From assembly GCF_009792235.1 (NCBI RefSeq), contig NZ_CP046973.1, positions 4,464,001 through 4,528,000 of the forward strand: DNA of 64,000 nucleotides, read 5' to 3'. Below, one piece after another: positions 42,709 to 53,778 of the stretch; positions within the stretch are counted from its first letter, which is position 1; the number at the start of each line of letters is the position of its first letter. Both the position numbers and the translations under genes were made by a program. This DNA comes from Microcystis aeruginosa FD4 (lineage in GTDB: Bacteria > Cyanobacteriota > Cyanobacteriia > Cyanobacteriales > Microcystaceae). Under the pieces are notes generated by a model. It made no database searches. It was given only the letters and a program-made list of their open reading frames with translations, and was not told the origin of the DNA.

Positions 42709-42750
42709 GTATCGAAAAATACAAAACCTGCGAAAGTGACTGTTTAGGAT
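42709..42750 (+). promoter_or_regulatory. NtcA-activated promoter of glnA
   Basis: GTA-TCGAAAAA-TAC at 42709-42722 is a perfect GTAN8TAC NtcA box, extended to TTTTGTA...TACAAAA. A TAN3T -10 element TAGGAT (42745-42750) follows after 22 bases, the canonical spacing of class II NtcA promoters. Predicts nitrogen-limitation induction by NtcA with 2-oxoglutarate. Confidence 0.85.
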
Positions 42751-42800
42751 GGTTTTTTTGAGAAGCTTAAGAACCGATCCATACATCAAAGGAGTTTTCC

Positions 42801-44222
42801 ATGCCCGAAACGCCACAAGAAGTCTTGAAAATGATTCAGGACAACAATATTAAGATTATTGACCTGAAATTTATTGATATGCCCGGTATCTGGCAACATT
42901 GCTCGTTCTACTACGACCAAATCGATGAAAGCTCTTTCAGCGATGGTGTGGCCTTCGATGGTTCCAGTATTCGCGGTTGGAAAGCAATTAACGAGTCCGA
43001 TATGGCCATGGTTCCCGATCCTACCACTGCTTGGATCGATCCCTTCTACAAGGAACCTACCCTCAGCATGATCTGTAGCATTAAAGAACCGAGAACCGGT
43101 GAATGGTATAGCCGCGATCCTCGCTCTATTGCTCAGAAAGCGATCGATTATCTTAGCAGTACCGGTTTAGGTGATACCGTATATTTTGGACCGGAAGCAG
43201 AATTTTTCCTCTTTGATAGCGCTCGTTTTGACCAAACCGCCAACTCCGGCTATTACTACATGGATAGTGTCGAAGGTCGTTGGAATAGCGGTAAAGACGA
43301 AAAAGACGGAAATCTTGCCTATAAACCCGCCTACAAACAGGGTTATTTCCCCGTTAGTCCCACCGATACCTCTCAAGATATTCGCACGGAAATGCTCTTA
43401 ACCATGGCCGACTGCGGAGTTCCCATTGAAAAACATCACCATGAAGTCGCTACTGGTGGTCAAAACGAGCTAGGGATTAAATTCTCTACCCTAGTACGGG
43501 CCGCCGACTACTTGATGACCTACAAATACTGCATCAAGAACGTGGCTAAGAAATACGGTAAAACCGTCACCTTTATGCCCAAACCCATCTTTGGTGATAA
43601 CGGTTCTGGGATGCACGTTCACCAGTCTATCTGGAAAGATGGTCAACCCCTGTTCGCCGGGGATAAGTACGCTGGACTTAGCCAAATGGCACTGCACTAC
43701 ATCGGTGGTTTGCTTAGACACGCTCCCGCACTCTTAGCTTTAACTAATCCCACCACCAACTCCTACAAGCGTCTCGTCCCCGGTTTTGAGGCCCCTGTAA
43801 ACCTGGCCTACTCCCAAGGTAATCGCTCCGCTTCGATTCGGATTCCTTTATCGGGAAGCAACCCAAAAGCCAAACGTTTAGAATTCCGTTGTCCTGATGC
43901 GACTTCTAACCCCTACCTCGCTTTTGCAGCTATGCTCTGTGCCGGTATTGATGGGATTAAAAATCAAATTGAACCGGGAGAACCTCTCGATGTGGATATC
44001 TACGAACTCAGTCCCGAAGAATTGTCAAAAATACCCTCTACCCCCGGTTCTTTAGAAGCAGCACTAGAAAGTCTCGAAAAAGATCACGCTTTCTTGACCG
44101 ATTCTGGTGTCTTTACCGAAGACTTTATCCAAAACTGGATCACCTACAAACTCGATAACGAAGTTAACCCGATGCGCTTACGTCCCCACCCCTACGAGTT
44201 CTCTCTCTACTACGATGTCTAA
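42801..44222 (+). CDS. glnA: Glutamine synthetase type I
   Basis: 473 aa, dodecameric GSI: ATP-dependent amidation of glutamate. Motifs [45 protein letters not shown] and [15 protein letters not shown] are intact. In cyanobacteria activity is controlled by inactivating factors GifA/GifB (no such gene found here). Start ATG 42801. Preceded by an NtcA promoter, followed by a strong terminator. Confidence 0.96.
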   Translation: MPETPQEVLKMIQDNNIKIIDLKFIDMPGIWQHCSFYYDQIDESSFSDGVAFDGSSIRGWKAINESDMAMVPDPTTAWIDPFYKEPTLSMICSIKEPRTGEWYSRDPRSIAQKAIDYLSSTGLGDTVYFGPEAEFFLFDSARFDQTANSGYYYMDSVEGRWNSGKDEKDGNLAYKPAYKQGYFPVSPTDTSQDIRTEMLLTMADCGVPIEKHHHEVATGGQNELGIKFSTLVRAADYLMTYKYCIKNVAKKYGKTVTFMPKPIFGDNGSGMHVHQSIWKDGQPLFAGDKYAGLSQMALHYIGGLLRHAPALLALTNPTTNSYKRLVPGFEAPVNLAYSQGNRSASIRIPLSGSNPKAKRLEFRCPDATSNPYLAFAAMLCAGIDGIKNQIEPGEPLDVDIYELSPEELSKIPSTPGSLEAALESLEKDHAFLTDSGVFTEDFIQNWITYKLDNEVNPMRLRPHPYEFSLYYDV

Positions 44223-44248
44223 GGTTTGATTGACTAATCATTAATCCT

Positions 44249-44277
44249 AGGGTGGGCCTTTGCCTGCCCTTTTTTTT
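44249..44277 (+). terminator. Rho-independent terminator after glnA
   Basis: AGGGTGGGCCTTTGCCTGCCC forms a GC stem immediately followed by eight T residues, 27 bases after the glnA stop. Confidence 0.8.
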
Positions 44278-44390
44278 GAATCAGCAGGGAAGTGGGGAGT
44301 TTTTTGCCGTGAACAGTAAACAGTAATCATACTAAATCCAGTTATTAAAAACTGATTATTTATTCTCCGTTTTGCATGAGTGCATGAGTA

Positions 44391-44421
44391 GAAAACGGGT
44401 TTCTCGGAGAAACCCGTTTTC
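44391..44421. repeat. 31-bp palindrome, GAAAACGGGTTTCT family
   Basis: Perfect inverted repeat GAAAACGGGTTTCT-CGG-AGAAACCCGTTTTC. Other copies: 60014-60044, 60838-60868, 60878-60908, 61331-61361 and a collapsed copy at 62303-62316. Confidence 0.85.
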
Positions 44422-44517
44422 TGTGCGTTACTCAACGGATTTAGTATTACTTCCCAATCAAACAACAATCTTAAGCTTGATCTCCTCAGTCGTCAACAGT
44501 GATACAATTGCCGTCAT

Positions 44518-45999
<1,482 letters not shown>

Positions 46000-46086
46000 A
46001 GGGAAGTTATGGGAAGGGCTGATTTGATTTCAGCCCTATTCCTAGGATAAAAGTCAAAATTATGGGAATAGCCGCCATTTTTTTGA

Positions 46087-46626
46087 CTAATTGACCCGTT
46101 TTTCTAGATATTGACCGATCATCAATTCTTGACCGGCGCGAGAGATAATAGTTTGTCGGGTGCGATATTGTTGACCGATGAGTTTAATTTCTTCTTCAAA
46201 GACAGAACCGGCGTATTCTGTTCTCAGACAGAGAGTAGAGGGGTTAGGAAAGGTATAAATGGCACTAACGGGTTTATCCGTCGCAAATCCCCGATCGCGA
46301 TAGAGAATATTATCTAAAATACCGAATATAGTCGAACCGTTGGAGGGTTTTTTACTCTGGGGACGGAGATAATTACTTTGCCAAGTCACTTCCGTACCAC
46401 CTAATAAAGTTGTATCTTCCAGATTATGTAAACGGGCCAGTTGAATTAATGGTTCGCTGCCTTGGGGTAAATATTTAATCTCGATGGCGCTGATAACTTC
46501 TTGGGGTTCCGTTTCTTGGGTGAGGGTGTAATAACGTCTCTGGGATTGCCAGCGTCCTTCTGTCTGCTTAAAAAAGGCTAAAGCCGAAGTTTCTAGCGAT
46601 AATTGGGCGGTTTGAATTAATGTCAT
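46087..46626 (-). CDS. Phycobilin lyase of the CpcS/CpeS family
   Basis: 179 aa lipocalin-like fold that attaches phycocyanobilin to Cys84 of phycobiliprotein subunits. Recognised by FFKQTEGRWQSQRRYYTL, LHNLE...GGTEVTWQSNY and TYAGSVFEEEIKLIG-like C-terminus (EYAGSVFEEEIKLIG). Start moved to ATG 46626 (MTLIQTAQ); an in-frame ATG at 46680 adds 18 polar residues lacking in the family. Confidence 0.86.
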   Translation of the reverse strand: MTLIQTAQLSLETSALAFFKQTEGRWQSQRRYYTLTQETEPQEVISAIEIKYLPQGSEPLIQLARLHNLEDTTLLGGTEVTWQSNYLRPQSKKPSNGSTIFGILDNILYRDRGFATDKPVSAIYTFPNPSTLCLRTEYAGSVFEEEIKLIGQQYRTRQTIISRAGQELMIGQYLEKRVN

Positions 46627-46680
46627 AGAAATAAAACCTTTCCTGTTTTTTGGTAGATCAGATTTGTTATCCTTTGTCAA

Positions 46681-47072
46681 GAGTTTGCCAGAGAATTGTT
46701 ACATATCTTAATACAATTATAAGCTGTTAAGTATTTAAATTGCCAGTTGAGATGAGGCAAGAGGCAAGAGGCAAGAGGAGATAGGGTGATAGGGTTTTGG
46801 GGTTTTGGGGTTTTGGGGTTTTAGTTGAAATTCCCCCACTTCCCCCCGCAACGGCTCGACTGAGCTTCGCGGCTCGACTGAGCTTCGCCGAACGTCCGAA
46901 CGTCGCGCACGAAGTGGTCTCCCCAATTCATAATTCATAATTCATAATTCCCACTTCCCCACTTCCCCACTTCCCCATCTCCCAACCCACTTTTTACTTG
47001 TTACTTGTCAACCGATCTGCCCGGTCTTGCTATTGTTAAAAATATAGAACCTCCGAACAAGGTCTCAACTCT
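46681..47072. other. Spacer with low-complexity repeats
   Basis: No gene. Contains GAGGCAAGAGGCAAGAG (46752-), GGGGTTTTGGGGTTTTGGGG (46794-), duplicated GGCTCGACTGAGCTTCGC (46854-46888), TTCATAATTCATAATTCATAA (46927-) and CCCACTTCCCCACTTCCC (46950-). The 47008-47072 portion must hold the nadK promoter and leader. Confidence 0.7.
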
Positions 47073-47993
47073 GTGCAGTTAAAACAAGTAATCATTGCCC
47101 ATAAGGCCAACCATCCCCAAAGTAAAGCATGGGCGGAAAAATGCGCTAAACAGTTAGAAGCCCGTCAGTGTAAAGTTTTAATGGGACCCAGTGGCTTTAA
47201 AGATAATCCCTATCCAGTATTTTTAGCCTCAGCATCGGAAAAAATCGACCTTGCCATCGTTTTGGGGGGAGATGGAACCATTTTAGCCGCCGCTCGCTAT
47301 TTAGCTCAGGAAGACATTCCAATTTTAGCGGTGAATGTCGGCGGCCATCTGGGATTTTTAACGGAACCTTTGGAGATTTTTCAAGATACCGAGACGGTCT
47401 GGGAGCGTTTACAATCCGATCGCTATGCGGTACAACAACGGATGATGTTAACGGCCAGAATCTATGAAGGGGATAAAAGAAACCCGCAGCCAGTGAGCGA
47501 GGCATTTTATGCCCTAAATGAGATGTGTGTGAAACCCGCTAGTATCGATAGGATGCCCACCTCGATCCTCGAAATCGAAGTGGACGGGGAGATAGTAGAT
47601 CAGTACCAAGGGGACGGTTTATTAGTGGCTACTCCCACGGGATCCACCTGTTACACCGCTTCCGCTAATGGCCCGATTATACACCCCGGCATGGAAGCGA
47701 TCGCCGTCACCCCGATTTGTCCCTTGAGTCTCTCCAGTCGGCCGATTGTCATTCCCCCAGCATCTCTGGTCAGTATTTGGCCCCTGGGAGACTACGAATT
47801 AAATACTAAACTTTGGATGGATGGTGCTTTAGCCACTTCCATTTGGCCCGGGCAATGGGTGGGAGTTACCAAAGCCGAAAAATTCGCCCAATTTATTATC
47901 CTGCGGGAAAGCTATTCTTTTTATCAGACTCTACAGGAAAAATTACAATGGGCCGGGGCGAGAATTCATTATGATGGCAATCGTCATAATTAG
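47073..47993 (+). CDS. nadK: NAD kinase
   Basis: 306 aa; phosphorylates NAD to NADP. GGDGTILAAAR nucleotide motif, NVGGHLGFLTE, NEMCVKPASIDRM and ATPTGSTCYTASANGPI are the family signatures. GTG start at 47073 (VQLKQVIIAH). Cyanobacteria have two NAD kinases; this appears to be one of the ~305-aa type. Confidence 0.93.
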   Translation: MQLKQVIIAHKANHPQSKAWAEKCAKQLEARQCKVLMGPSGFKDNPYPVFLASASEKIDLAIVLGGDGTILAAARYLAQEDIPILAVNVGGHLGFLTEPLEIFQDTETVWERLQSDRYAVQQRMMLTARIYEGDKRNPQPVSEAFYALNEMCVKPASIDRMPTSILEIEVDGEIVDQYQGDGLLVATPTGSTCYTASANGPIIHPGMEAIAVTPICPLSLSSRPIVIPPASLVSIWPLGDYELNTKLWMDGALATSIWPGQWVGVTKAEKFAQFIILRESYSFYQTLQEKLQWAGARIHYDGNRHN

Positions 47994-48524
47994 GGCTTGC
48001 TGAATAAATGTGAAATGTAGGCAAGGTAAGGTTTTTGTGGCTTTTCTGGCGAAACAGGTGCAAGATTTTGAGAGAATCGCGCTTCAACACCTTGCGTCTT
48101 CATCGGCCCGCGTCCTGTAGGGGCGAAGCATTCGGGCAATAAGGGACTTGCGCTTTGATAATGTACCTTTTGGGCGAACGCAGTTCGCCCCTACATTGTG
48201 GACAAAATCCGTTACTGTAGGGGCGCAATGCTTGCGCCCTCCGATCGCTCAGGTTTGCTGATCACCCTAAGTAGGGGGAGAGCCTTCGAGATGTTAGGGA
48301 CTTGCGCTTTGATCATGTGCCATCTGGCTGGTCTGGTTCTTCTACAGAGCGATTTTCAAAGCTGGGATATTATTCCTACGCAAGTCCCTAACCTATCGGT
48401 GAAACCGGAGATTTTCTATCCGAATGCTTCGCCCGTACTTTTTCAGCAAACCCTAATTAGAGTTTGCTGAAAAAGATTTTCTGGGGAAAGTGCCTGATTT
48501 TCTTGGTTTTCCCCATGATAGTGA
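47994..48524. repeat. Region of MITE ends and mosaic repeats
   Basis: TAGGGCTTGCTGAATAAATG (47994-) and TTAGAGTTTGCTGAAAAAG (48457-) both resemble the left end of the MITE at 33029. TGTAGGGGCGAAGCATTCGG, CTGTAGGGGCGCAATGCTTG and AACGCAGTTCGCCCCTACA are repeats of a separate family. 48438-48451 and 48462-48475 form a perfect 14-bp inverted repeat (CTTTTTCAGCAAAC) around 10 bases. No convincing gene. Confidence 0.65.
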
Positions 48525-51029
48525 CTATGATCGAGTTTTCAAATTCTCCCAAGTGGATTGATAGGTGTTGCCTAAATCTGCCTTGCGACGATTAAAAATC
48601 GAATAGAGAGCCAATTTGACTCGATCGATAATCAATAACCAGACTAGGGCATAGAGCCAGCTTTTTGCCACTCCCACAAAACCGATCGGGGCGATCAGGA
48701 TTCCGAACAACGAGAGCAGCGAAGATATAATGACCGAGATGCCAGTAGCGATCGCTAGAGGTTTAGCGGGGGCCCAGGACCAAAAGGGACCTTTTACCCG
48801 CACCGAATAGAGAGTCATCATCCCTAAGAGGGCAATATTGAGGAAAATATAGGTTTGCACCCGGTCGGGAGTCATTTGCCATACCCGGCCCGCTAGATAG
48901 TACAGCAGGAAAGTGGCAATGACGTTGACCACTCCCAAAACCGAAGCAATGGTGAGAACTTTCGGCATATCCCAAGCTTGGGGTACTTTCGAGATCTTGG
49001 CATTATCGTAGGCGATCGTCATGATCGCTCCATCGTTAAGAATTGCTAAGAAAACGATCATAATTGCCGTAATCGGGTAGGAATTAAAGAACAGAATCGC
49101 CAAAGTGGTAAAAACGAGAATCTGAATTGTGGCGATGATCCGATAGAGAACATAACTGGTCATCCGTTCAAAAATCTGACGACTTAACCTAATTGCATCG
49201 ACGATTACCGATAAACCGGGGGTAAGGAGAACTATATCGGCCGCTGCCCGGGCTGCATCGGTTGCCCCGGAAACCGCAATCCCCGCATCGGCTTTTTTCA
49301 GCGCCGGCGCATCATTGACCCCATCCCCAGTCATACCGACAATGTGATCGGTTTTCTGCAAGACATCGACAATATGATATTTGTCCTCTGGGAAGACTTG
49401 ACCGAAACCATCGGCGCCGAGAATCTGTTCATCGAGGGTTCCTAACTGATTGGGGGGGACTTCCCGAAAAATTTTGGCATCGAGGATATTGTTACCTAAA
49501 CCCAATTGTCGAGCGGTTTCCTTAGCGATTAACACCTGATCTCCCGTGATCATCTTGACGGGAACCCCTAATTTTAGGGCGGTTTGTAGGGTTAATTGGG
49601 AATCAACCCGTGGTGGATCAAATAGGGAGATAATGCCCAAGAATTGCCATTGACCTTGGGGGTTGGTTTTGGCCACTCCTAGGGCGCGATAGCCTTTTTT
49701 GGCGTAATCTTCGATGATTTGATTGACTGGCCCCTCGATTTCCTCTTTATTGTAGGCTAGATCGAGCATTACCTGCGGTGCGCCCTTACTGGTTTTAAAA
49801 GTCTGACCATCGGGGGTGGTAATATCGGCTTCGGTGCGTTTAGCGACGGGATCGAAGGGGGTAAAGTGGGTGACTTGATAGCGATCGAGTACCGTGGCAT
49901 CTTTTAAACCGGCGAGAATAGTTTTATCGATCGGATCATCATCGCTAGTTTGGGAAGCGAGGGAAGCGGTGAGGATCAGATCGTCGGCACTGATCCCCGG
50001 CAGGGTGTAGGGATCGCCTAAACTAAGCTGATTAAGGGTGAGAGTGCCGGTTTTATCGGAACAGAGCATATTCATGCCCGCTAGTTCCTCGATCGCCGCC
50101 AAGCGTGTCACCACGGCGTTTTTATCCGCTAGTGCCTTCGCCCCCACCGACATACTGACAGAAAGAACTGTGGGCAAGGCGACGGGAACAGAAGCAATGG
50201 TGAGAACGAGACAGAATTTCAGCAAGCGGATCACTTCTACGCCCTGTTTATCGACAATACCGTTATAGAGACGGTAAACAACGATAATAGCGATTAAAAT
50301 CAGGGCAATGACGATGAGAAAGTCACCGATTTTGAGGACTGATTTCTGGAAATGGCTGACGTTTTCGGTACTGGCTACCAGTTTAGCGGTACGACCGAAA
50401 AAGGTATTACTGCCGGTCCCGTTAACTATGGCCTCAGCTTGACCTTTTTTCACCCCTGAACCTGAGTACACTTGTTCACCAGAACTGCGATCCACGGGTA
50501 AGGATTCCCCCGTTAGGGCAGCCTGGTCGATTTTGACGGGATCCCCCGGCAGCAGTCGAGCATCGGCTGGCAGCACATCGCCGATCTTGATCCGGATCAC
50601 GTCTCCTGGTACTAATTCCCTAGCGGGAACGGAGATAAATTTGCCGTCTCTTTTGGCGTCGGCATTGAGGGCGAGTTGCGCTTTCAGGGCAGCCACCGCA
50701 TCCCCGGCGGTTTTTTCCTCGAAGTAACCGATCAAACCGTTAGCCACCAATAGAATGGCGATAATCACGAAGTCCACCCAATCACCGACGATAGCGGAAA
50801 AAATTACCGCCGCTTCGATCATCCAGGAAAAGGGATTCCAAAAGTAGGAAAGGAATTTGAGCAGGGGGCTGACTTTTTTCTCGGCAATCTCGTTATAACC
50901 GTCGCTATCGAGGCGATTTTTTGCTTCACTGGTGGTGAGACCGTCGGGAGATGTTTTCAGTTGGATCATTAAATCTCGCATGGAGATTTTTGAGAGATCG
51001 TTTGTCGGTTTATCGGTAGTAGTGGTCAT
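48525..51029 (-). CDS. P-type (IIIA) H+-transporting ATPase
   Basis: 834 aa, plasma-membrane proton-pump family. Actuator loop TGES (AALTGESLPVD), phosphorylation site CSDKTGTLT, MITGDQ and MTGDGVNDAPALKKAD hinge motifs are intact; about ten membrane helices. No C-terminal autoinhibitory extension of plant type. Expected to extrude protons and help pH or salt homeostasis; the ion is inferred from similarity to fungal/plant H+-ATPases. Single gene. Confidence 0.92.
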   Translation of the reverse strand: MTTTTDKPTNDLSKISMRDLMIQLKTSPDGLTTSEAKNRLDSDGYNEIAEKKVSPLLKFLSYFWNPFSWMIEAAVIFSAIVGDWVDFVIIAILLVANGLIGYFEEKTAGDAVAALKAQLALNADAKRDGKFISVPARELVPGDVIRIKIGDVLPADARLLPGDPVKIDQAALTGESLPVDRSSGEQVYSGSGVKKGQAEAIVNGTGSNTFFGRTAKLVASTENVSHFQKSVLKIGDFLIVIALILIAIIVVYRLYNGIVDKQGVEVIRLLKFCLVLTIASVPVALPTVLSVSMSVGAKALADKNAVVTRLAAIEELAGMNMLCSDKTGTLTLNQLSLGDPYTLPGISADDLILTASLASQTSDDDPIDKTILAGLKDATVLDRYQVTHFTPFDPVAKRTEADITTPDGQTFKTSKGAPQVMLDLAYNKEEIEGPVNQIIEDYAKKGYRALGVAKTNPQGQWQFLGIISLFDPPRVDSQLTLQTALKLGVPVKMITGDQVLIAKETARQLGLGNNILDAKIFREVPPNQLGTLDEQILGADGFGQVFPEDKYHIVDVLQKTDHIVGMTGDGVNDAPALKKADAGIAVSGATDAARAAADIVLLTPGLSVIVDAIRLSRQIFERMTSYVLYRIIATIQILVFTTLAILFFNSYPITAIMIVFLAILNDGAIMTIAYDNAKISKVPQAWDMPKVLTIASVLGVVNVIATFLLYYLAGRVWQMTPDRVQTYIFLNIALLGMMTLYSVRVKGPFWSWAPAKPLAIATGISVIISSLLSLFGILIAPIGFVGVAKSWLYALVWLLIIDRVKLALYSIFNRRKADLGNTYQSTWENLKTRS

Positions 51030-51335
51030 CTCTAGTTAATTTTTAAGCAATGTACAGCAGTTGCTCGGTTTTTTCAACGCTTTCATTCTAGAGCAGCTTG
51101 GGAAAATGATCCCTATGAAACAATAGATTGAGAATCAAACTAATAAATGATACAGGGGGATAAATCCCCTTGTTCCCGATGGCGACCATCCGTTTTAAGG
51201 GATGGCTAACCTTAGCTCACGATTTCTTGGTTTTTTGAGCGAAATTCCCTCGCTGATGGCAGTCCCCTAGTTGACATCCGCACCGCCCTAAAAGGGACGG
51301 TGCAGTACAATTTATCCGCGATCAGTATGGCTTGA
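51030..51335. other. Spacer with IS200/IS605-type right-end hairpin
   Basis: 51271-51304, TTGACATCCGCACCGCCCTA-AAAGGGACGGTGC, matches the hairpin that ends IS200/IS605 (TnpB) elements in cyanobacteria, in inverted orientation. No transposase remains. Nothing else recognised; the 51310-51335 end serves the next small gene. Confidence 0.5.
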
Positions 51336-51566
51336 TTGTCTAGCATAAAACCGATTTATTGGCAAGAATATTTACAAAAATTAAGGTTAACCAGAGAAAA
51401 ATTACAGGTGGGAGATGCGATCGAGGTGTCTAATGGATTATGGGAATGGATTCCCGCAGACGCTCCCGATAGTTGCGACTGGTTTCCCTGGGAGGTAATG
51501 GAAGCAAATGAAATTGAGGATGATTCTCGCCCTGTTATTTGCAGTATTTGCTCTCAAAATGCTTAA
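51336..51566 (+). CDS. Hypothetical protein, 76 aa
   Basis: Starts at TTG 51336 (LSSIKPIYWQEYLQKLRLT); no ATG in frame before residue 55. Acidic, Trp-rich (GLWEWIPADAPDSCDWFPWEVM) with a C-terminal CSIC. Not recognised. Frame length and amino-acid composition suggest a real protein. Confidence 0.5.
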   Translation: MSSIKPIYWQEYLQKLRLTREKLQVGDAIEVSNGLWEWIPADAPDSCDWFPWEVMEANEIEDDSRPVICSICSQNA

Positions 51567-51688
51567 AAATAGCAAATAAAAACAATATATCAGTGCAATC
51601 AACTCAATTGGCGTTTTCTGACCTGAAGGAAGATCACTGCTCGGTTATCGGCTAAAATTAAGAACTGTAAAGAAAGCAGATAAATTTT

Positions 51689-51949
51689 ATGGCCGCTAAA
51701 GTAGAGATCTATACTTGGAGTTCCTGTCCTTTCTGTATCCGCGCTAAAGCATTACTCAACAAAAAAGGGGTGGAGTTTACCGAATATTGTATCGATGGTG
51801 ATGAAGAAGCGCGAGCCAAAATGTCCGATCGAGCCAATGGTCGCACAAGTGTACCACAGATTTTTATAAACGATCAACACATCGGGGGCTGCGATGACAT
51901 CTATGCTTTAGATAGAAGTGGTGGTTTAGCTCCCCTGTTGCAGAATTAA
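51689..51949 (+). CDS. grxC: Glutaredoxin 3
   Basis: 86 aa; CPFC active site (SSCPFCIRAKALL), TSVPQIFI cis-Pro and GGCDDIYALD glutathione-binding motifs. Reduces disulfides and glutathionylated proteins with GSH. Fifteen bases upstream of gshB; the pair forms a glutathione operon. Confidence 0.95.
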   Translation: MAAKVEIYTWSSCPFCIRAKALLNKKGVEFTEYCIDGDEEARAKMSDRANGRTSVPQIFINDQHIGGCDDIYALDRSGGLAPLLQN

Positions 51950-51964
51950 GGATAAAAACTATTA

Positions 51965-52939
51965 ATGAAACTAGCCTTTATTATCGATCCGATCGAGTAT
52001 TTAGATCCGGGCCATGATACCAGTGTAGCTATCATGGAAGCGTCCCAATTATTAGGCCATGAAGTCTGGATGACTTCCATCACTGCTCTCAGTGCGATTG
52101 CGGGAAAAGCTTGGGCAAAACTAACTAAAATTGAACTGGTTCCCGTGGAGTTAAAAGATAATCATTGGGAGGCTGTATCTCAATGGTATCAAAGACAAGA
52201 TACAGTTTTTACCTGTCTAGAAAACTTCGATTTTGTCTGGATGCGAAAAGATCCACCCGTGACAATTGCCTATCTTTATGCCACCTATTTATTAGACCTG
52301 ATCGACCCCAAAAAAACCAAAGTAATTAACTCAACTAGGGGTTTACGCCATGCCAACGAAAAGTTATATACTATTCACTTTGCTCAGGTAATGCCCGCCA
52401 CAATTGTTTCCCAAGATAAAGCGACAATTAGGGAATTTGTCAACCAAAAAGGGGCGGCAGTTATGAAACCTTTAGGGGGCAAAGCAGGGGAGGGAATTTT
52501 ATTTCTTAGTCCCGAAGATCGCAATCTCAATTCAATGATTGAAATTAGCACAAAATGGGGACAAGAACCGGTAATGATTCAAGATTATTTACCAGCTGCC
52601 CAAGAAGGAGATAAACGCATTATTGTCCTCAATGGTGAACCGATCGGGGCAGTTAATCGCATTCCCACCGGTTCGGAATTTCGCGGTAATATGGCCGTGG
52701 GTGGACGGGTGGCAAAAACAGAAATCACCGCTCGAGAATTAGAAATCTGTGCCACTTTAGCTCCAAAATTACGAGAAGATGGCCTATATTTTGTCGGATT
52801 AGATGTGATTGGTGGCTATCTCACGGAAGTTAATGTCACCAGTCCCACCGGCATTCGCGAGATCGATCGATTAAACAATGTTAGTTTAGGTCAACAGGTG
52901 ATTAAATGGCTAGAAAATCATTTGGGCAGCAGAGATTAG
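51965..52939 (+). CDS. gshB: Glutathione synthetase
   Basis: 324 aa ATP-grasp enzyme joining gamma-glutamylcysteine and glycine. N-terminal MKLAFIIDPIEYLDPGHDTS, MRKDPPV, KPLGGKAGEGI and NVTSPTGIREID are family motifs. Complete prokaryotic-type length. Co-transcribed with grxC. Confidence 0.95.
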   Translation: MKLAFIIDPIEYLDPGHDTSVAIMEASQLLGHEVWMTSITALSAIAGKAWAKLTKIELVPVELKDNHWEAVSQWYQRQDTVFTCLENFDFVWMRKDPPVTIAYLYATYLLDLIDPKKTKVINSTRGLRHANEKLYTIHFAQVMPATIVSQDKATIREFVNQKGAAVMKPLGGKAGEGILFLSPEDRNLNSMIEISTKWGQEPVMIQDYLPAAQEGDKRIIVLNGEPIGAVNRIPTGSEFRGNMAVGGRVAKTEITARELEICATLAPKLREDGLYFVGLDVIGGYLTEVNVTSPTGIREIDRLNNVSLGQQVIKWLENHLGSRD

Positions 52940-53050
52940 GGAAATGGGGAGATGGGGAGATGGGGTAATGGGGAGATGGGGGAATTCAACTAAAACCCCA
53001 ACACCCTAACACCCTAACACCCTAACACCTATTTTTAACTTTTAACTTTT
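52940..53050. repeat. Low-complexity tandem repeats
   Basis: GGGGAGATGGGGAGATGGGG (52945-) then ACACCCTAACACCCTAACACC (53002-). Short heptamer-type repeats between gshB and the DUF2499 gene. Confidence 0.8.
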
Positions 53051-53060
53051 TTCTTTGCCA

Positions 53061-53372
53061 ATGAATGCTTTATCAATACCGACGTGGATAGTTCATGTAT
53101 CGAGTGTCGTAGAATGGGTAGCAGCGATCTGGTTAGTCTGGACCTATGGCGACATCAGTAGCGATCGATCGTGGCGAATGTTATCTTGGGGAATGTTACC
53201 CGCTTTAATTGGGGCAATGTGTGCCTGTACATGGCATTTTTTTGATAATATCAGTGCCTTATCCTGGTTAGTCACCCTACAGGCAGCCATGACGGTCTTA
53301 GGAAATTTTACCCTCTGTGCTGCCGGTTGGTGGCTGTGGCGTTCCAGTAAAATTAGCGTTAACAATGAATAA
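53061..53372 (+). CDS. DUF2499 membrane protein
   Basis: 103 aa with about three membrane helices (WIVHVSSVVEWVAAIWLVWTY; MLPALIGAMCACTWHFF; LQAAMTVLGNFTLCAAGWWLW). DUF2499 is conserved in cyanobacteria and plastids; function unknown. ATG 53061 preferred over in-frame TTG 53055. The stop overlaps the next gene (ATGAATAA). Confidence 0.85.
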   Translation: MNALSIPTWIVHVSSVVEWVAAIWLVWTYGDISSDRSWRMLSWGMLPALIGAMCACTWHFFDNISALSWLVTLQAAMTVLGNFTLCAAGWWLWRSSKISVNNE

Positions 53373-53667
53373 AGAGAGTTTATTTGCCATTTCCCTGTTT
53401 CCCTATCTGGGGTTTCTGTGGTTAATCACTCGTTCGGGGAAAATGCCCCGTTTAGCCTTAATTGGCTTTTATGTGCTGTTAATCTTCGTTTTTATCACCA
53501 TTCCTGCCGGTATCTACGCCAAAATCCACTATGGTCAAGAATTAGCTAACGTCGATTGGTTACACGGCAGCGCCGAATTTTTCCTCACCCTCTCCAATAT
53601 TCTCGTCGTCTTAGGTTTTCGTCAGGCAATTTTAGCCAAAAAGCAAACAGAGAACAGGGAACAGTGA
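53365..53667 (+). CDS. DUF3593 membrane protein
   Basis: 100 aa with three predicted helices: SLFAISLFPYLGFLWLIT, ALIGFYVLLIFVFITIPAGIYA and FFLTLSNILVVLGFRQAI. Start at ATG 53365, which overlaps the DUF2499 stop by eight bases; longer upstream frames are unlikely. The DUF2499/DUF3593 pair is conserved together, suggesting a two-subunit membrane complex. Confidence 0.85.
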   Translation: MNKESLFAISLFPYLGFLWLITRSGKMPRLALIGFYVLLIFVFITIPAGIYAKIHYGQELANVDWLHGSAEFFLTLSNILVVLGFRQAILAKKQTENREQ

Positions 53668-53735
53668 ACAGGGAGCAGTGAACAGTGAACTGACAACTCA
53701 CATCTGATAACTGATAACTGATAACTGATAACTGA
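53648..53735. repeat. Inverted short-tandem-repeat array
   Basis: ACAGGGAACAGTGAACAGGG (53655-), junction CAACTCACATCTGATAACTG (53694-) and TGATAACTGATAACTGAA (53708-53735). Confidence 0.7.
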
Positions 53736-53778
53736 ATTGTGGTACAATCGCCCCAAAACGTCCCCGCGTCAGTCAACT

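Noticed and set aside
44247..44468. Minus-strand 73-aa open frame between glnA and thiC
   Set aside because: It spans the glnA terminator and a 31-bp palindrome; no family similarity.
48198..48470. 90-aa open frame after nadK
   Set aside because: It lies wholly in mosaic repeats (GTAGGGGCG, TTTTTCAGCAAAC) and has no family resemblance.
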